Assembly: GCF_036227225.1 (NCBI RefSeq) | Contig: NZ_CP109444.1 | Span: 868,001 to 932,000, forward strand | Reading direction: 5' to 3' | DNA from: Streptomyces sp. NBC_01478 | GTDB lineage: Bacteria > Actinomycetota > Actinomycetes > Streptomycetales > Streptomycetaceae | Length of the DNA stretch: 64,000 nt | The notes under the pieces: generated by a model | Databases searched by the model: none | The model's input: only the letters and a program-made list of their open reading frames with translations | What the model was told of the DNA's origin: nothing | Translations under genes and position numbers: made by a program | Shown: positions 26,417 through 35,831 of the stretch, in pieces | Layout of the letters: each line of letters begins with the position of its first letter | Numbering within the stretch: position 1 is the stretch's first letter

Positions 26417-27256
26417 GTGTCCACCGAGCCCGACGGCGCCCGTCCGGACGCCGTGTCCCCGGCCGTGGTCAAGGCCGCCGACCTGCTGGCGGAGGCCACC
26501 CGTACCGGGGTCGCCTGTCCGCCGGTGCGCGATCTGCTCGACGGCGGCGGCCTGGAGACCGCCTACGCCGTGCAGCGACTGAACGTCCGGCGCGGTGTGG
26601 ACGCCGGCCGCCGGATCGTCGGCCGCAAGATCGGCCTGACCTCCCCCGCCGTGCAGCGTCAACTGGGCGTGGACCAGCCGGACTTCGGCGCGCTGTTCGC
26701 GGACATGGCGGTGCCGGACGGCGGCGAGGTGCCGCTGGGCCGGCTGCTCCAGCCGAAGGTCGAGGCGGAGGTCGCGCTGGTCCTCGCCCGGGACCTGCCG
26801 CACGCCGAGTGCACGATCGTCGACGTGCTGCGCGCGGTCGATTTCGCACTGCCCGCACTGGAGATCGTCGACAGCCGGGTGCGGAACTGGGAGATCTCCC
26901 TGGTCGACACCGTCGCGGACAACGCCTCCTGCGGTCTGTACGTGCTGGGCGCCACCCCCGTACCGCTGACGGCCGTGGACCTGCGCGCCGTCACGATGAC
27001 CATGAGCCGGGGCGGCGAGACCGTCTCCGAGGGCACCGGCGCCGACTGTCTCGGCAGCCCCCTCACCGCGGCGGTCTGGCTGGCCTCGGCCCTCGCCGAA
27101 CGGGGCGACCCGCTGCGCGCGGGCGACCTGGTGCTGACCGGCGCCCTCGGCCCGATGATCCCGGCCGCCCCGGGAGACGCCTTCGAGGCCCGCATCTCGG
27201 ACCTGGGCTCGGTACGGGTCCGCTTCACCACGGAAACGGAAGAGGACGGAAAGTGA
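26417..27256 (+). CDS. mhpD: 2-keto-4-pentenoate hydratase
   Basis: A 279-residue enzyme that adds water to 2-hydroxypenta-2,4-dienoate to give 4-hydroxy-2-oxovalerate, a step in aromatic and steroid ring breakdown. The family motifs are clear: [18 protein letters not shown] near residue 73, the metal ligands in [11 protein letters not shown] (about 113-123), and the [11 protein letters not shown] stretch. GTG 26417 follows CAGGAGGTAA. The stop overlaps the start of the acylating dehydrogenase by four bases. Its neighbours complete the pathway to pyruvate and acyl-CoA. Confidence 0.94.
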   Translation: MSTEPDGARPDAVSPAVVKAADLLAEATRTGVACPPVRDLLDGGGLETAYAVQRLNVRRGVDAGRRIVGRKIGLTSPAVQRQLGVDQPDFGALFADMAVPDGGEVPLGRLLQPKVEAEVALVLARDLPHAECTIVDVLRAVDFALPALEIVDSRVRNWEISLVDTVADNASCGLYVLGATPVPLTAVDLRAVTMTMSRGGETVSEGTGADCLGSPLTAAVWLASALAERGDPLRAGDLVLTGALGPMIPAAPGDAFEARISDLGSVRVRFTTETEEDGK

Positions 27257-28188
27257 CCACGAAGGTCGCCATCATCGGCTCCGGCAACATAGGCACCGAC
27301 CTCCTGATCAAGGTCCTGCGTCTCTCGGAGACCCTGGAGATCGCCGCACTGGCCGGCATCGACCCGGACTCCGACGGCCTGGCCCGCGCCCGCCGCCTCA
27401 AGGTCGCCACGACACACGAGGGCGTCGAAGGACTGGTCGAACTGGACGAGTTCACCGACGTCGACCTCGTCTTCGACGCGACCTCCGCCGGCGCCCACCG
27501 CCACCACGACGAGGTCCTACGGCCCCTGGGCCGCACCCTCGTCGACCTCACCCCGGCCGCCCTCGGCCCGTACGTCGTCCCGCCGGTCAACGGCGAGGCC
27601 CACCTCGACGCCCCGAACGTCAACATGGTCACCTGCGGCGGCCAGGCCACGATCCCGATCGTCGCCGCCGTGGGCGCGGTCTCGCCGGTCCACTACGGCG
27701 AGATCGTCGCGTCCATCGCCTCGCGCTCGGCCGGCCCCGGCACCCGCGCGAACATCGACGAGTTCACCGAGACCACCTCCCGGGCCGTCGAGGCGGTCGG
27801 CGGCGCGGCGCGCGGCAAGGCGATCATCGTCCTCAACCCGGCCGAACCCCCGCTGATCATGCGGGACACCGTGCACTGCCTGGTTTCCGACTGCGCGACC
27901 GAGGCGGTCACGGCGTCCGTCGAGGAGATGGTCGGCCGCGTCCAGGCGTACGTGCCCGGCTACCGGCTCAAGCAGAAGGTGCAGTACGACAAGGTGGCCG
28001 CCGACGACCCGCTGCGCACCCTCGCGCCGGGCACGGCCGACCTGCTCAAGGTGTCGGTGTTCCTGGAGGTCGAGGGCGCCGCCCACTACCTCCCCGCCTA
28101 CGCCGGGAACCTCGACATCATGACCTCGGCCGCCCTGCGCACCGCGGAACGCATGGCCGCCCGCACCACCAAGGAGACCGCCAAGTGA
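27253..28188 (+). CDS. mhpF: Acetaldehyde dehydrogenase (acylating)
   Basis: A 311-residue enzyme converting acetaldehyde or propionaldehyde plus CoA and NAD to the acyl-CoA. The Rossmann motif GSGNIGTD is at residues 9-16 and the catalytic Cys-128 sits in [12 protein letters not shown] 27253 overlaps the hydratase stop (GTGA), and the stop overlaps the aldolase start in the same way, so the three genes are translationally coupled. In this family the enzyme forms a complex with the aldolase that channels the toxic aldehyde. Whether the natural aldehyde is C2 or C3 cannot be read from the motifs. Confidence 0.95.
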   Translation: MTTKVAIIGSGNIGTDLLIKVLRLSETLEIAALAGIDPDSDGLARARRLKVATTHEGVEGLVELDEFTDVDLVFDATSAGAHRHHDEVLRPLGRTLVDLTPAALGPYVVPPVNGEAHLDAPNVNMVTCGGQATIPIVAAVGAVSPVHYGEIVASIASRSAGPGTRANIDEFTETTSRAVEAVGGAARGKAIIVLNPAEPPLIMRDTVHCLVSDCATEAVTASVEEMVGRVQAYVPGYRLKQKVQYDKVAADDPLRTLAPGTADLLKVSVFLEVEGAAHYLPAYAGNLDIMTSAALRTAERMAARTTKETAK

Positions 28189-29201
28189 CCCCGTCGCTCT
28201 ACGTCCAGGACGTCACCCTCCGGGACGGCATGCACGCCGTGCGGCACCGCTACACCGTCGACCGGGCCCGCGCGATCGCCGCCGCCCTGGACGCGGCGGG
28301 CGTGGCCGCCGTCGAGATCGCGCACGGCGACGGTCTGTCGGGCTCCAGCATCAACTACGGCGTCGGCGCGCACACCGACTGGGAATGGATCGAGGCCGTC
28401 ACCGACGCCGTACAACAGTCCATCCCCACGACCCTGTTGCTGCCCGGCATCGGAACCGTCCACGACCTCAAGCAGGCCCACGCCCTGGGCATCCGCTCGG
28501 TGCGGATCGCCACGCACTGCACCGAGGCCGACATCTCCGCCCAACACATCGCGGCGGCGCGGGAGTTGGGCATGGACGTGGCCGGGTTCCTGATGATGTC
28601 CCACATGGCCGAGCCCGCCGAACTCGCCCGCCAGGCCAAGCTGATGGAGTCCTACGGCGCCCACTGCGTGTACGTCACCGACTCCGGGGGCCGGCTGACG
28701 ATGGACGGGGTCCGTGACCGCTTCCGCGCGTACCGCGAAGTCCTCGCCCCCGAGACCGAGTTGGGCATCCACGCCCACCACAATCTCGCGCTGGGCGTGG
28801 CCAACACGGTCGTCGCGGTCGAGGGCGGCGCGATACGGGTCGACGCGTCTCTCGCGGGCCAGGGCGCGGGCGCGGGCAACTGTCCGCTGGAGGCGTTCGT
28901 CGCGGTCGCCGACCTGATGGGCTGGAAGCACGGCTGCGACCTGTTCCCCCTCATGGACGCGGCCGACGATCTCGTACGACCGCTGCAGGACCGCGAGGTA
29001 CGGGTGGACCGCGAGACCCTCAGCCTCGGCTACGCGGGCGTCTACTCCAGCTTCCTGCGTCACGCCGAGACCGCGGCGGCCCGCTACGGCCTCGACACGC
29101 GCAGCATCCTGGTCGAGGCCGGGCGGCGGGCGATGGTCGGCGGCCAGGAGGACATGATCACGGACATCGCGCTGGACCTGGTGGCGGGTGCGGAGGGCTG
29201 A
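28185..29201 (+). CDS. mhpE: 4-hydroxy-2-oxovalerate aldolase
   Basis: A 338-residue class II aldolase of the HMGL-like TIM-barrel family that cleaves 4-hydroxy-2-oxovalerate to pyruvate and an aldehyde. [13 protein letters not shown] with Arg-13 and Asp-14 is the substrate/metal start motif. [13 protein letters not shown] carries the metal-binding His pair. Gly-rich [13 protein letters not shown] follows. It is the last gene of the operon and partners the acylating dehydrogenase. GTG 28185 overlaps the preceding stop. The order hydratase, dehydrogenase, aldolase matches phenylpropionate, phenol and cholesterol lower pathways, but no ring-cleavage enzyme is nearby. Confidence 0.96.
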   Translation: MTPSLYVQDVTLRDGMHAVRHRYTVDRARAIAAALDAAGVAAVEIAHGDGLSGSSINYGVGAHTDWEWIEAVTDAVQQSIPTTLLLPGIGTVHDLKQAHALGIRSVRIATHCTEADISAQHIAAARELGMDVAGFLMMSHMAEPAELARQAKLMESYGAHCVYVTDSGGRLTMDGVRDRFRAYREVLAPETELGIHAHHNLALGVANTVVAVEGGAIRVDASLAGQGAGAGNCPLEAFVAVADLMGWKHGCDLFPLMDAADDLVRPLQDREVRVDRETLSLGYAGVYSSFLRHAETAAARYGLDTRSILVEAGRRAMVGGQEDMITDIALDLVAGAEG

Positions 29202-29207
29202 TCCGGG

Positions 29208-30059
29208 TCAGGGAGCGATGTCCATCCGCTGGGTGCCGATGACCGACAGCAGCCGCAGGGCGCCCTCGGACGGCGAGCCGGGGACGGTGGTGTAGATCAC
29301 GACCCTCTGGTCCCGGTCGGCGATGTCGAGGACATCGCAGTTGACGGTGACCGGGCCCACCAGCGGGTGCTGGAAGGTCTTGCGGAAGGTGGGCGCGGTG
29401 GCCACGTCGTGGGAGTTCCACAACTCGGTGAACTCCTCGCTCCCGGCGAGGAGTTCACCCACCAGCTCGGTCAGCTCCGGGTCGTCGGGGTAGCGGGCGG
29501 CCGTGGCGCGCAGATCCTGGGCCGCGAGGCGGGCGAACCCGTCGGCGTCCGACACTCCGTACAGCCGTTCCCCGTCCGGATGCGGTCCGAGGAAGACCCG
29601 GCGCACCAGATTGCGATCGCGGCGCGGCAGGGCCGAGAAGTCCTCCATGAGGGCGGCGGCGAGGTCGTTCCAGGCGATCACCTCGTACGTCGCGGACACC
29701 ACGAACGCGGCGGCCTGCGGCAGCCGGTGCACCAGATCGAGGATGCTCTGCCGCACCTCGCGCGAGGGACCGGGCGGCGGGCCCGGCGGTACGCCCGCCA
29801 GGTGGTGGAGGTGGTCGCGCTCGGCGTCCGTCAGGCGCAGGGCCCGGGCGAGCCCGGCCAGTACCTCGCGCGACGGATGCGGGCCCCTGGCCTGCTCAAG
29901 CCGTGTGTAGTACTCGGTCGAGATGTACGCCAGTTGCGCCGCCTCCTCGCGTCGCAGCCCGGGGGTACGGCGGCGCGGTCCGGCCGGCAGCCCCACATCG
30001 GCGGGGGTGATCCGCTCACGCCTGCTGCGCAGGAAGTCGCCCAGTTCTCGTCGGTCCAC
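29208..30059 (-). CDS. XRE regulator with MmyB-like ligand domain
   Basis: A 283-residue regulator. The N-terminal helix-turn-helix is of the MmyB group (ELGDFLRSRRERITPADVGL, then RTPGLRREEAAQLA and STEYYTRLEQARG). The following PAS-like ligand domain has AAFVVSATYEVIAWNDLAAAL and FRKTFQHPLVGPVTVNCDVL; related proteins bind a fatty acid there. Members are often divergent from a short-chain dehydrogenase that they control, and that is the arrangement here. GTG 30059 was chosen because the family begins exactly at the RRELGDFL motif. Confidence 0.92.
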   Translation of the reverse strand: MDRRELGDFLRSRRERITPADVGLPAGPRRRTPGLRREEAAQLAYISTEYYTRLEQARGPHPSREVLAGLARALRLTDAERDHLHHLAGVPPGPPPGPSREVRQSILDLVHRLPQAAAFVVSATYEVIAWNDLAAALMEDFSALPRRDRNLVRRVFLGPHPDGERLYGVSDADGFARLAAQDLRATAARYPDDPELTELVGELLAGSEEFTELWNSHDVATAPTFRKTFQHPLVGPVTVNCDVLDIADRDQRVVIYTTVPGSPSEGALRLLSVIGTQRMDIAP

Positions 30060-30146
30060 ACCCCCAGTGTGTACGGGCGTCGGCCTCTCCAGCCAGGTAC
30101 TGCCGATGCCTGGATGAGCTCCACGGACCGGCGCAGGCTCACCGCC

Positions 30147-30932
30147 ATGGACAACACACCCACTCCTCCCTCCCTCGGCCTGCTGTCCGGCAAGGTCGCC
30201 TTCGTCACCGGCGCCGGACGCGGAATCGGCGCGGCGGCGGCACGGCTGTTCGCCAGAGAAGGCGCCCGGGTACTGCTCGCGGCCCGCACGGAGTCCCAAC
30301 TGAAGTCGGTCACCGAAGAGATCCGGGAGGCAGGCGGCATCGCGGATCACGTGGTGTGCGACCTGGCCGACGCGACCAGCGTGCGCACGGCCGTCGACCG
30401 GACCGTGGACCTGTACGGCCGACTCGACGTGGCCTTCAACAACGGCGCCACGATCCAACACCCCGGCCCGATGGACGAGTTGCCCGAGAGCGACTTCGAC
30501 CACGTCTACGACGTGAACCTCAAGGGTGTCTGGCTCGCCATGGTCGCCCAGGTCGCAGCGATCCGGGCCACCGCCGGAACCGGCGCCATCGTCAACAACT
30601 CCTCCGTCGGCAGCCTGACGGGCAACCCCGAACTGCCCGCCTACGGCGCGATGAAGCGCGCGGTCAACAGCCTCACCGAGTCGGCCGCCGTCACCTACGG
30701 CCCGGAGGGCATCCGCGTGAACGCCATCGCCCCCGGCAACACCCTCACCGAGATGATCCGGGCCTGGGAGGCGGAGTCCCCCGGCCTCCAGGACCGCCTC
30801 ACGGCGCACACTCCGCTGCGCCGCGCGGCCGACCCCGACGAGATCGCGCAGGCCGCGGCCTGGCTGCTCAGCGACCGCGCGTCCTTCGTGACCGGCACGG
30901 TCCTGCGGGTCGACGGCGGCGCGCGGGCCTGA
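30147..30932 (+). CDS. Short-chain dehydrogenase/reductase
   Basis: A 261-residue classical SDR. The nucleotide motif TGAGRGIG is at about residues 22-29, and the catalytic Ser, Tyr and Lys appear in NNSSVGSLTG and YGAMKRA. The usual NNAG is NNGA here, a small deviation. The closing FVTGTVLRVDGGARA is standard. The cofactor is probably NAD(P)H; the substrate is unknown. It is divergent from the MmyB-type regulator, 87 bases away, which probably controls it. An ATG at 30114 is also in frame. Confidence 0.9.
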   Translation: MDNTPTPPSLGLLSGKVAFVTGAGRGIGAAAARLFAREGARVLLAARTESQLKSVTEEIREAGGIADHVVCDLADATSVRTAVDRTVDLYGRLDVAFNNGATIQHPGPMDELPESDFDHVYDVNLKGVWLAMVAQVAAIRATAGTGAIVNNSSVGSLTGNPELPAYGAMKRAVNSLTESAAVTYGPEGIRVNAIAPGNTLTEMIRAWEAESPGLQDRLTAHTPLRRAADPDEIAQAAAWLLSDRASFVTGTVLRVDGGARA

Positions 30933-30945
30933 GGGTCCGGCTCCG

Positions 30946-31992
30946 CTAGACAGCGGGCTCCCGGCGGTTGTGGCGGCGGATGACCAGCCACGTTATCCAG
31001 CCGACGCCGATGATGAACCCGAAGCTGATGATCCGGTAGAGCACGACCGTGGCGATCGCGGTGCTGGTCGCGACGCCGCCCGTGACCAGTCCGAGGATCA
31101 GCGCGCTGTCGATGAGGCCGAGGCCTCCGGGGATGATCGTGAGTGTCCCGGCGGCCATGCCCGCGCAGAAGGCGAGCAGCAGTTGGGCGCTGCTGATCTG
31201 CGTGTCGCTGATGGCGTGGAAACACAGCCACAGGCAGCCCGCGTCGAGCAGCCAGTTGAGTACGGCGAACACACCGGCGGCGACGGCGTGCCGGGGTTCG
31301 AGCCGGGCGGTGCGGAGCTGCTCGACGAAGCCGCGGACGCGGTCGAGGCCCTGGGTCTCGGGAAGGTGCCGCAGCCGGTTGACCCTGGCCAGCGCGGCGC
31401 GGGTGGCCGGTTCGACCTTCTCCGGGTGGCGGGTGATGCGGCGGATGCCGACGGTGAGCAGCAGGACGGCCAGGCCGAGGGTGAGGAGGCTGTGCCACTG
31501 GAGGCTGCCGTTGGAGGCGATCGCGGAGATCGCGGTGACGACGGCCAGGGCCGCCGCGGAGAGCAGGCCGGACAGCGCGATGCACCAGGAGGCGACGGCG
31601 GGCGTGGCTCCGAAGCGGCGCATCTGCTGGTAGTTGAAGTGGGTGGAGAAGGCCGGGCCGCCGGGCAGGGTGACGCTGAGCGAGTGCGCGGCGTAGGCCA
31701 GGGCGACGTGCTTCTGGATCGGCACGATCACCCCGGCCGAGCGCAGCAGTCGGCGTTGCATGCGCGCGTAACAGCCCATGGCGGCCACTTCGGCGACGAG
31801 CGCGACGGCGAACCAGTTCAGCCGGGGTGCGCGCAGTTGCGACAGCGCGGCGGCCAACGACGGCCAGCCCAGGACCAGTTCGGTGCCGAACAGCACGAGC
31901 AGGACCGCGATCACCACCGGCCGCAGCCAGCGTCGGGTGCGGTGCGGCGCCGCGTCGGCCGCTTCGATGGCGGTGGTGTCCGGAGCGTGCAC
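30946..31992 (-). CDS. UPF0104 / AglD-like flippase-type membrane protein
   Basis: A 348-residue protein with about eight membrane helices and the UPF0104 (lysylphosphatidylglycerol synthase transmembrane) pattern: HVALAYAAHSLSVTLPGG near residue 100 and TLTIIPGGLGLIDSALILGL near 292, then a basic RRHNRR end. The family includes AglD and the membrane half of MprF, thought to move lipid-linked molecules. GTG 31992 lacks a clear ribosome binding site. It is a stand-alone form of the domain found at the end of the 830-residue kinase-like fusion at 6136-8628. Confidence 0.88.
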   Translation of the reverse strand: MHAPDTTAIEAADAAPHRTRRWLRPVVIAVLLVLFGTELVLGWPSLAAALSQLRAPRLNWFAVALVAEVAAMGCYARMQRRLLRSAGVIVPIQKHVALAYAAHSLSVTLPGGPAFSTHFNYQQMRRFGATPAVASWCIALSGLLSAAALAVVTAISAIASNGSLQWHSLLTLGLAVLLLTVGIRRITRHPEKVEPATRAALARVNRLRHLPETQGLDRVRGFVEQLRTARLEPRHAVAAGVFAVLNWLLDAGCLWLCFHAISDTQISSAQLLLAFCAGMAAGTLTIIPGGLGLIDSALILGLVTGGVATSTAIATVVLYRIISFGFIIGVGWITWLVIRRHNRREPAV

Positions 31993-32229
31993 AGGCAGGA
32001 CCGTCGATTTCGTAAGGGGCTTCAGCCGGCGACGACGCCGGCACCGCTCGATGCGGGGCCGCTGTTCTCCGCCCGGGCGAGGGAGCGTGCGCCGAGGCGG
32101 AACTCGTCCAGTTTATGCACGATGGTCCGACCGGCCTGCGAGAGCCCCCGGACGCCGACACGGAAGGGGCCGCGTCCGCACGAGACTTCTGAACGGAGTC
32201 CGCGTGCACCGTGAGCGCGGCACCCGAGG

Positions 32230-32680
32230 CGCGGTGGCCGCTCCTGACCTCGGACGGCCTCCGCCGCCGACGCCGGGTGCTCCTGGTCGCTTCCGGATTC
32301 CGTCGTCGGCGCCGCATGCCCTGGTGGCGGAGGGCTTCCGGCGACGACACCACGTGCTCCTTGTCGCGGCCGACTGCGGTCATCGGCTCCGCAGACCTCT
32401 CGTCCCGGCCGGACTCCGCCGCCGACACCGCATGCCCGTGGCCCCATCCGCCCCGTCGTCGACACCACGTGCTCGTCGTCACGGCCGACTCCCGTCATCG
32501 GCACCGCAGGCCCCTGGCCCTGGCCGGACTCCGCCGCCGGCACCGCATGCCCCTGATCGCGACCGGTTTCCTACGCCGTCGGCTCCGCATGTTGCTGCTC
32601 GCGGCCGGCCTCCGCCGCCGTCGACTCCCCGTGCTCCTGTTCACGGCCGGCCTCCTCCTCAGCCACCGTCGGCTCGGCAC
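32230..32680. repeat. Degenerate tandem repeat array at the 3' end of the MFS gene
   Basis: The stretch consists of imperfect units of about 39-42 bases, with recurring elements such as GGACTCCGCCGCCG, CACCGCATGCCC and CACGTGCTC. On the minus strand the last complete units encode EAGREQEHGESTAA and EAGREQQHAEPTA, then a TAG stop. The same pattern continues beyond the stop as ETGRDQGHAVPAA, ESGQGQGPAVPMT and GVGRDDEHVVSTT. The stop therefore falls inside the array and the reading frame was once longer or the array grew past it. From 31993 to 32229 I see no gene. Confidence 0.7.
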
Positions 32681-34262
32681 CAGCACCGGCATCGGCCTCG
32701 GCCCCTGCCTTGGCCGCATCGCGCCGCCCCGGCAGCACCGCGAGGACGATCAGTGTGCCGGCGGCCATGATGATCCCGCCGACGAGGCTGGTCTGGGCGA
32801 CACCGTGGGCGAAGGCCTCGTGCACGGCGTCGACCAGGGCCTGTGCCTGCTGCGGTCCGGCGGACGGTGTCTTCGCGATCTGCTGGGCGACCGCCAGGCC
32901 GCCGCCGACCGAGTCCTTGGCGGTGTCCAGCGCGGCGGCGGGCAGGTGGCCGCCGACCAGGTCGGTCAGCCGGTCCTTGTAGGTGGTGCCCAGCAGCGAG
33001 CCGAGGATGGCGATACCGAGGGAGCCGCCCAGCTCCAGCGCGGTGTCGTTGGCGCCGCCGCCGACACCCAGCTCGCTCTCCGGGAAGGAACCCATGATCG
33101 TGTCCGTGGCCGGGGACACGCTCAGCCCGATCGCGAAGCCCAGCAGCAGCATCGTCGGCAGGAAGTCGCCGTAGGTGGAGGTCTTGTCGACCTGGGTGAG
33201 CAGCAGGACGCCCGCGGTGCCGAGCACCATGCCGGTCACCACCATCGGCTTCATGCCCAGCTTGGGGGTCAGCCGCCCGGTGACCGCGGCGCCGGCGAAC
33301 ACGGCACCGGCCAGCGGCAGCAGTCGTACGCCCGTCTCCAACGCGTTGTAACCGAGGACGAATTGGAGGAACTGCGTGGCGTAGTAGATCGCGCCGAAGG
33401 TCCCGAAGAAGAAGAACAGGACCGCCGCCATGGAGCCGCTGAAGGGACGGTGGGCGAACTTGCGGACGTCGAGCATGGGGTGCGGGTGGCGCAGTTCCCA
33501 GGCCACGAAGGCGGGCAGGCCGACGGCGGCGACGACGGCCGCGGTGACCGGACCCGCGCCCCAGCCGAAGTGCGGGCCCTCGATGATGGCGTAGACGAGG
33601 CTGCCGACCGAGACGATCGAGAGCAGACCGCCCACGTAGTCGATACGGCCCATCGCGGCCGCCTTGGACGGCGGTACGAGGACCAGCGCGCCGACCACCG
33701 CGACGACGGCGATGGGGACGTTGATCAGGAACGTGGAGCCCCAGGCGTGCTCCTCGAGGAGCCAGCCCGCGACCAGCGGGCCGACGGCGATGGCCAGGCC
33801 CGAGGTCGCGGTCCAGGCCGTGATGGCCCGCGCCCGCTCGCGCCTGGGGAAGATCGCGACCAGCAGGGACAGCGTGGCCGGCATGACCACCGCAGCGCCC
33901 ACGCCCATGACCGCGCGGGCCGCGATGACCAGCCCCGTCTCGTGCACCAGGCTGCCCGTCACCGACCCGACCGCGAAGATCACCAGCCCCGTGACGAGCG
34001 CGCCGCGACGGCTGTACTTGTCGCCGATCGAGCCCAGCACGAGCATCAGCGCGGCGTACGGGACGGTGTAGCCGTCGATCACCCACTGGAGATCGCTGCT
34101 GCTCAGGCCCAGGTCCGTGGTCATGTCCGGGGCGGCCACGATCAGCGACGTGTTCGCCATGACCACGATCAGCAGGCTCAGGCAGAGCACGATCAGGGCG
34201 GACCATCGCCGTGCGTACGGCCCGGTCATCCTGTCGACGGGTGTGGTGGCGAAGAGCGGCAT
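32571..34262 (-). CDS. MFS drug exporter, DHA2 (EmrB/QacA) type, 14 helices
   Basis: A 563-residue transporter with 14 predicted membrane helices. SLLIVVMANTSLIVAAPDMTTDL opens helix 1 (about residue 29), the motif A-like loop GDKYSRRGALVTG follows helix 2, and motif C is VMGVGAAVVMPATLSL. This is the EmrB/QacA plan; substrates are usually cationic or hydrophobic drugs driven by proton antiport. ATG 34262 follows AGGAG. A divergent TetR gene across paired operators is the expected repressor. The C-terminal 40 residues are a hydrophilic Glu/Ala/Gln repeat tail that belongs to the adjoining tandem repeat array. Confidence 0.94.
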   Translation of the reverse strand: MPLFATTPVDRMTGPYARRWSALIVLCLSLLIVVMANTSLIVAAPDMTTDLGLSSSDLQWVIDGYTVPYAALMLVLGSIGDKYSRRGALVTGLVIFAVGSVTGSLVHETGLVIAARAVMGVGAAVVMPATLSLLVAIFPRRERARAITAWTATSGLAIAVGPLVAGWLLEEHAWGSTFLINVPIAVVAVVGALVLVPPSKAAAMGRIDYVGGLLSIVSVGSLVYAIIEGPHFGWGAGPVTAAVVAAVGLPAFVAWELRHPHPMLDVRKFAHRPFSGSMAAVLFFFFGTFGAIYYATQFLQFVLGYNALETGVRLLPLAGAVFAGAAVTGRLTPKLGMKPMVVTGMVLGTAGVLLLTQVDKTSTYGDFLPTMLLLGFAIGLSVSPATDTIMGSFPESELGVGGGANDTALELGGSLGIAILGSLLGTTYKDRLTDLVGGHLPAAALDTAKDSVGGGLAVAQQIAKTPSAGPQQAQALVDAVHEAFAHGVAQTSLVGGIIMAAGTLIVLAVLPGRRDAAKAGAEADAGAGAEPTVAEEEAGREQEHGESTAAEAGREQQHAEPTA

Positions 34263-34286
34263 CGCAAGCTCCTAGGAGGACATTAA

Positions 34287-34331
34287 TTGCTCACTGATGT
34301 GCAGGTTATTTTATTGCCCATCGATGTGCAA
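34287..34331. promoter_or_regulatory. Paired TetR operator sites
   Basis: TTGCTCACTGATGTGCAG (34287-34304) and TTGCCCATCGATGTGCAA (34314-34331) are direct copies 27 bases apart, sharing TTGC-CA--GATGTGCA. The second is an almost perfect 18-base palindrome around ATCGAT. They lie between the divergent MFS and TetR genes and would let TetR repress both. Confidence 0.7.
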
Positions 34332-34370
34332 CTATGCCGGTACGGATCAGCCCCGCCAGGAGGTGTCGAT

Positions 34371-34979
34371 GTGACCGGCCGCAGCAGCGCCAAGGCGCGC
34401 GCCACCCGCGCCCGCATCCTGGAGACGGCCCGGCGGGAACTGGGCCGCGACCCCGACAGCAGCCTCGGTGACATCGCGGAGGCGGCGGGCCTGGCGCGGC
34501 GCACCCTCTACGGGCACTTCGCGGGGCGGGCCGCGCTCGTCCACGGCCTCGCGGCGGACGCCGGGGAGGCGGTACGGCGTGCGAGTGCCGTCGGCCGGTC
34601 GCCGACGCCCGACGCCGCGACCGCCCTGGCCCGCTTCGTCCTCACGCTCTGGCCGGTCGGCGACCGCTACCGCGTGCTCATCGCCCTCGCCCACCGCGAC
34701 CTCGGCCCCGACGCGGTCGACACACTGCTCGGCCCGGCCCGCGACACCGTCGCCGGGATCCTCGCCCAGGGCCAGCGCCAGGGCGTCTTCCACACCGCCG
34801 TCCCGCCCGTCCCCCTCACCAGGGCCGTGGAGGCACTCGTGCTGTCGCTGCTCGACTGCGTCAACTCCGGCCGCTGGACCGACGACGGCACGGCCGCCGC
34901 CACCGCGGCCCTGATCGCCGCGGGCGTCGGACCCGACCTCGCGGCCACCACGGTCCACCGCCTGCGACCGTCCCGCTGA
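34371..34979 (+). CDS. TetR-family repressor (probable regulator of the MFS exporter)
   Basis: A 202-residue TetR protein. The DNA-binding helices are in the first 55 residues (RARILETARRELG, LGDIAEAAGLARRTLYGHF). The ligand domain is helical, with FVLTLWPVGDRYRVLIALAHRDLG a conspicuous core segment. GTG 34371 follows AGGAGG; the frame continues upstream through the operators, which argues against an earlier start. It is closely related to the second TetR at 35832-36470. Ligand binding would release the MFS exporter gene. Confidence 0.92.
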   Translation: MTGRSSAKARATRARILETARRELGRDPDSSLGDIAEAAGLARRTLYGHFAGRAALVHGLAADAGEAVRRASAVGRSPTPDAATALARFVLTLWPVGDRYRVLIALAHRDLGPDAVDTLLGPARDTVAGILAQGQRQGVFHTAVPPVPLTRAVEALVLSLLDCVNSGRWTDDGTAAATAALIAAGVGPDLAATTVHRLRPSR

Positions 34980-34988
34980 AGGAGACCC

Positions 34989-35828
34989 ATGCACCCGTAC
35001 GACCATGCCGACGCCACGTTCCCCGCGTACGAGCCCGGTGACGCGCGCCCGCCCCGGCGGAACCGGCGACCGGTCGTCATCGCCGTCGGCGCACTGCTCG
35101 CGCTGCTCCTCGTGCCCGTCACCGTCGACCGCCTCGCGAGGGCGCGGGTGGAGTCATGTACGGCCGAGGCGTTCCAGGAGGGCATGCGCACTCCCTCGGC
35201 GCCGGAGGTCCATGTGCGCGGCTTCCCGGTGCTGACGCAGTTGATCTCCGGCACCCTGCGGCACGTGGACATCACCGCGCACGACATACCGGCGGGCGAT
35301 GCCACCGGCCCGCTGCCGGTGTCCGAACTCTCCCTCCGCCTCGCGGAGTTGAGGAAGTCCGACGACGACACGGAGGCGCTGGCCCGCTCGGCGGAGGCGA
35401 CCGCCCTGCTGTCCTACCCGGACATGTCCGACGCCCTGGGGCCGGAGATCTCCCGGGGCACCCGTCCCGACCAGGTGCGCGCGAGGGTCCCCTTGCCCAC
35501 CGGCGACGCCGTCACCGTCACGGCCACCGTCTCGGTGCTGTCCGGCAACCGCATCGCCTTCAAGGACTTCCAGGTCACGGGCGGTCTGCTGCCCGGGGTG
35601 GCAGGAGCGGCGCTCGGCCGGGTCTTCGAGCGGCCGATCCAGCTCCGGAACATCCCTCAGGGCCTGCACCTGCGGTCGGTCACCACCACGGAGAGCGGAC
35701 TGGTCGCCCGGCTGACGGGCGAGTCGGTCACCTTCCGGTCGGCCGACGACTCGCGGAGCGGAGGGGCGCAGACCAACTCGCGGAGCGGGGACGCGCAGAC
35801 CAACTCGCCGTACGGGCAAGGCATTTGA
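34989..35828 (+). CDS. DUF2993 (LmeA-like) exported lipoprotein-like or membrane-anchored protein
   Basis: A 279-residue protein with a cytoplasmic basic start, one membrane anchor at about residues 28-48 (VVIAVGALLALLLVPVTV), and an extracytoplasmic DUF2993 domain (VHVRGFPVLTQLISGTLRHVDI). The family includes mycobacterial LmeA, which binds phosphoinositides and aids mannan chain growth. The C-terminal end has a short repeat, SRSGGAQTN then SRSGDAQTN. ATG 34989 lies nine bases after the TetR stop, so the two are cotranscribed. A role in the envelope is inferred from the family. Confidence 0.87.
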   Translation: MHPYDHADATFPAYEPGDARPPRRNRRPVVIAVGALLALLLVPVTVDRLARARVESCTAEAFQEGMRTPSAPEVHVRGFPVLTQLISGTLRHVDITAHDIPAGDATGPLPVSELSLRLAELRKSDDDTEALARSAEATALLSYPDMSDALGPEISRGTRPDQVRARVPLPTGDAVTVTATVSVLSGNRIAFKDFQVTGGLLPGVAGAALGRVFERPIQLRNIPQGLHLRSVTTTESGLVARLTGESVTFRSADDSRSGGAQTNSRSGDAQTNSPYGQGI

Positions 35829-35831
35829 TAC

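Noticed and set aside
30093..30113. CCAGG/CCTGG half-sites between the MmyB-type regulator and its SDR
   Set aside because: The arms are five bases long and could occur by chance in GC-rich DNA. The location is plausible but the sequence evidence is too weak.
32022..32543. A minus-strand 173-codon frame after the MFS gene
   Set aside because: It is made of the decayed tandem repeats plus non-repetitive sequence with no domain and no good ribosome binding site. I describe it as a repeat array instead.
32230..32680. The repeat array as a CRISPR
   Set aside because: The units are adjoining and degenerate with no constant repeat or unique spacers, and no cas genes are near.
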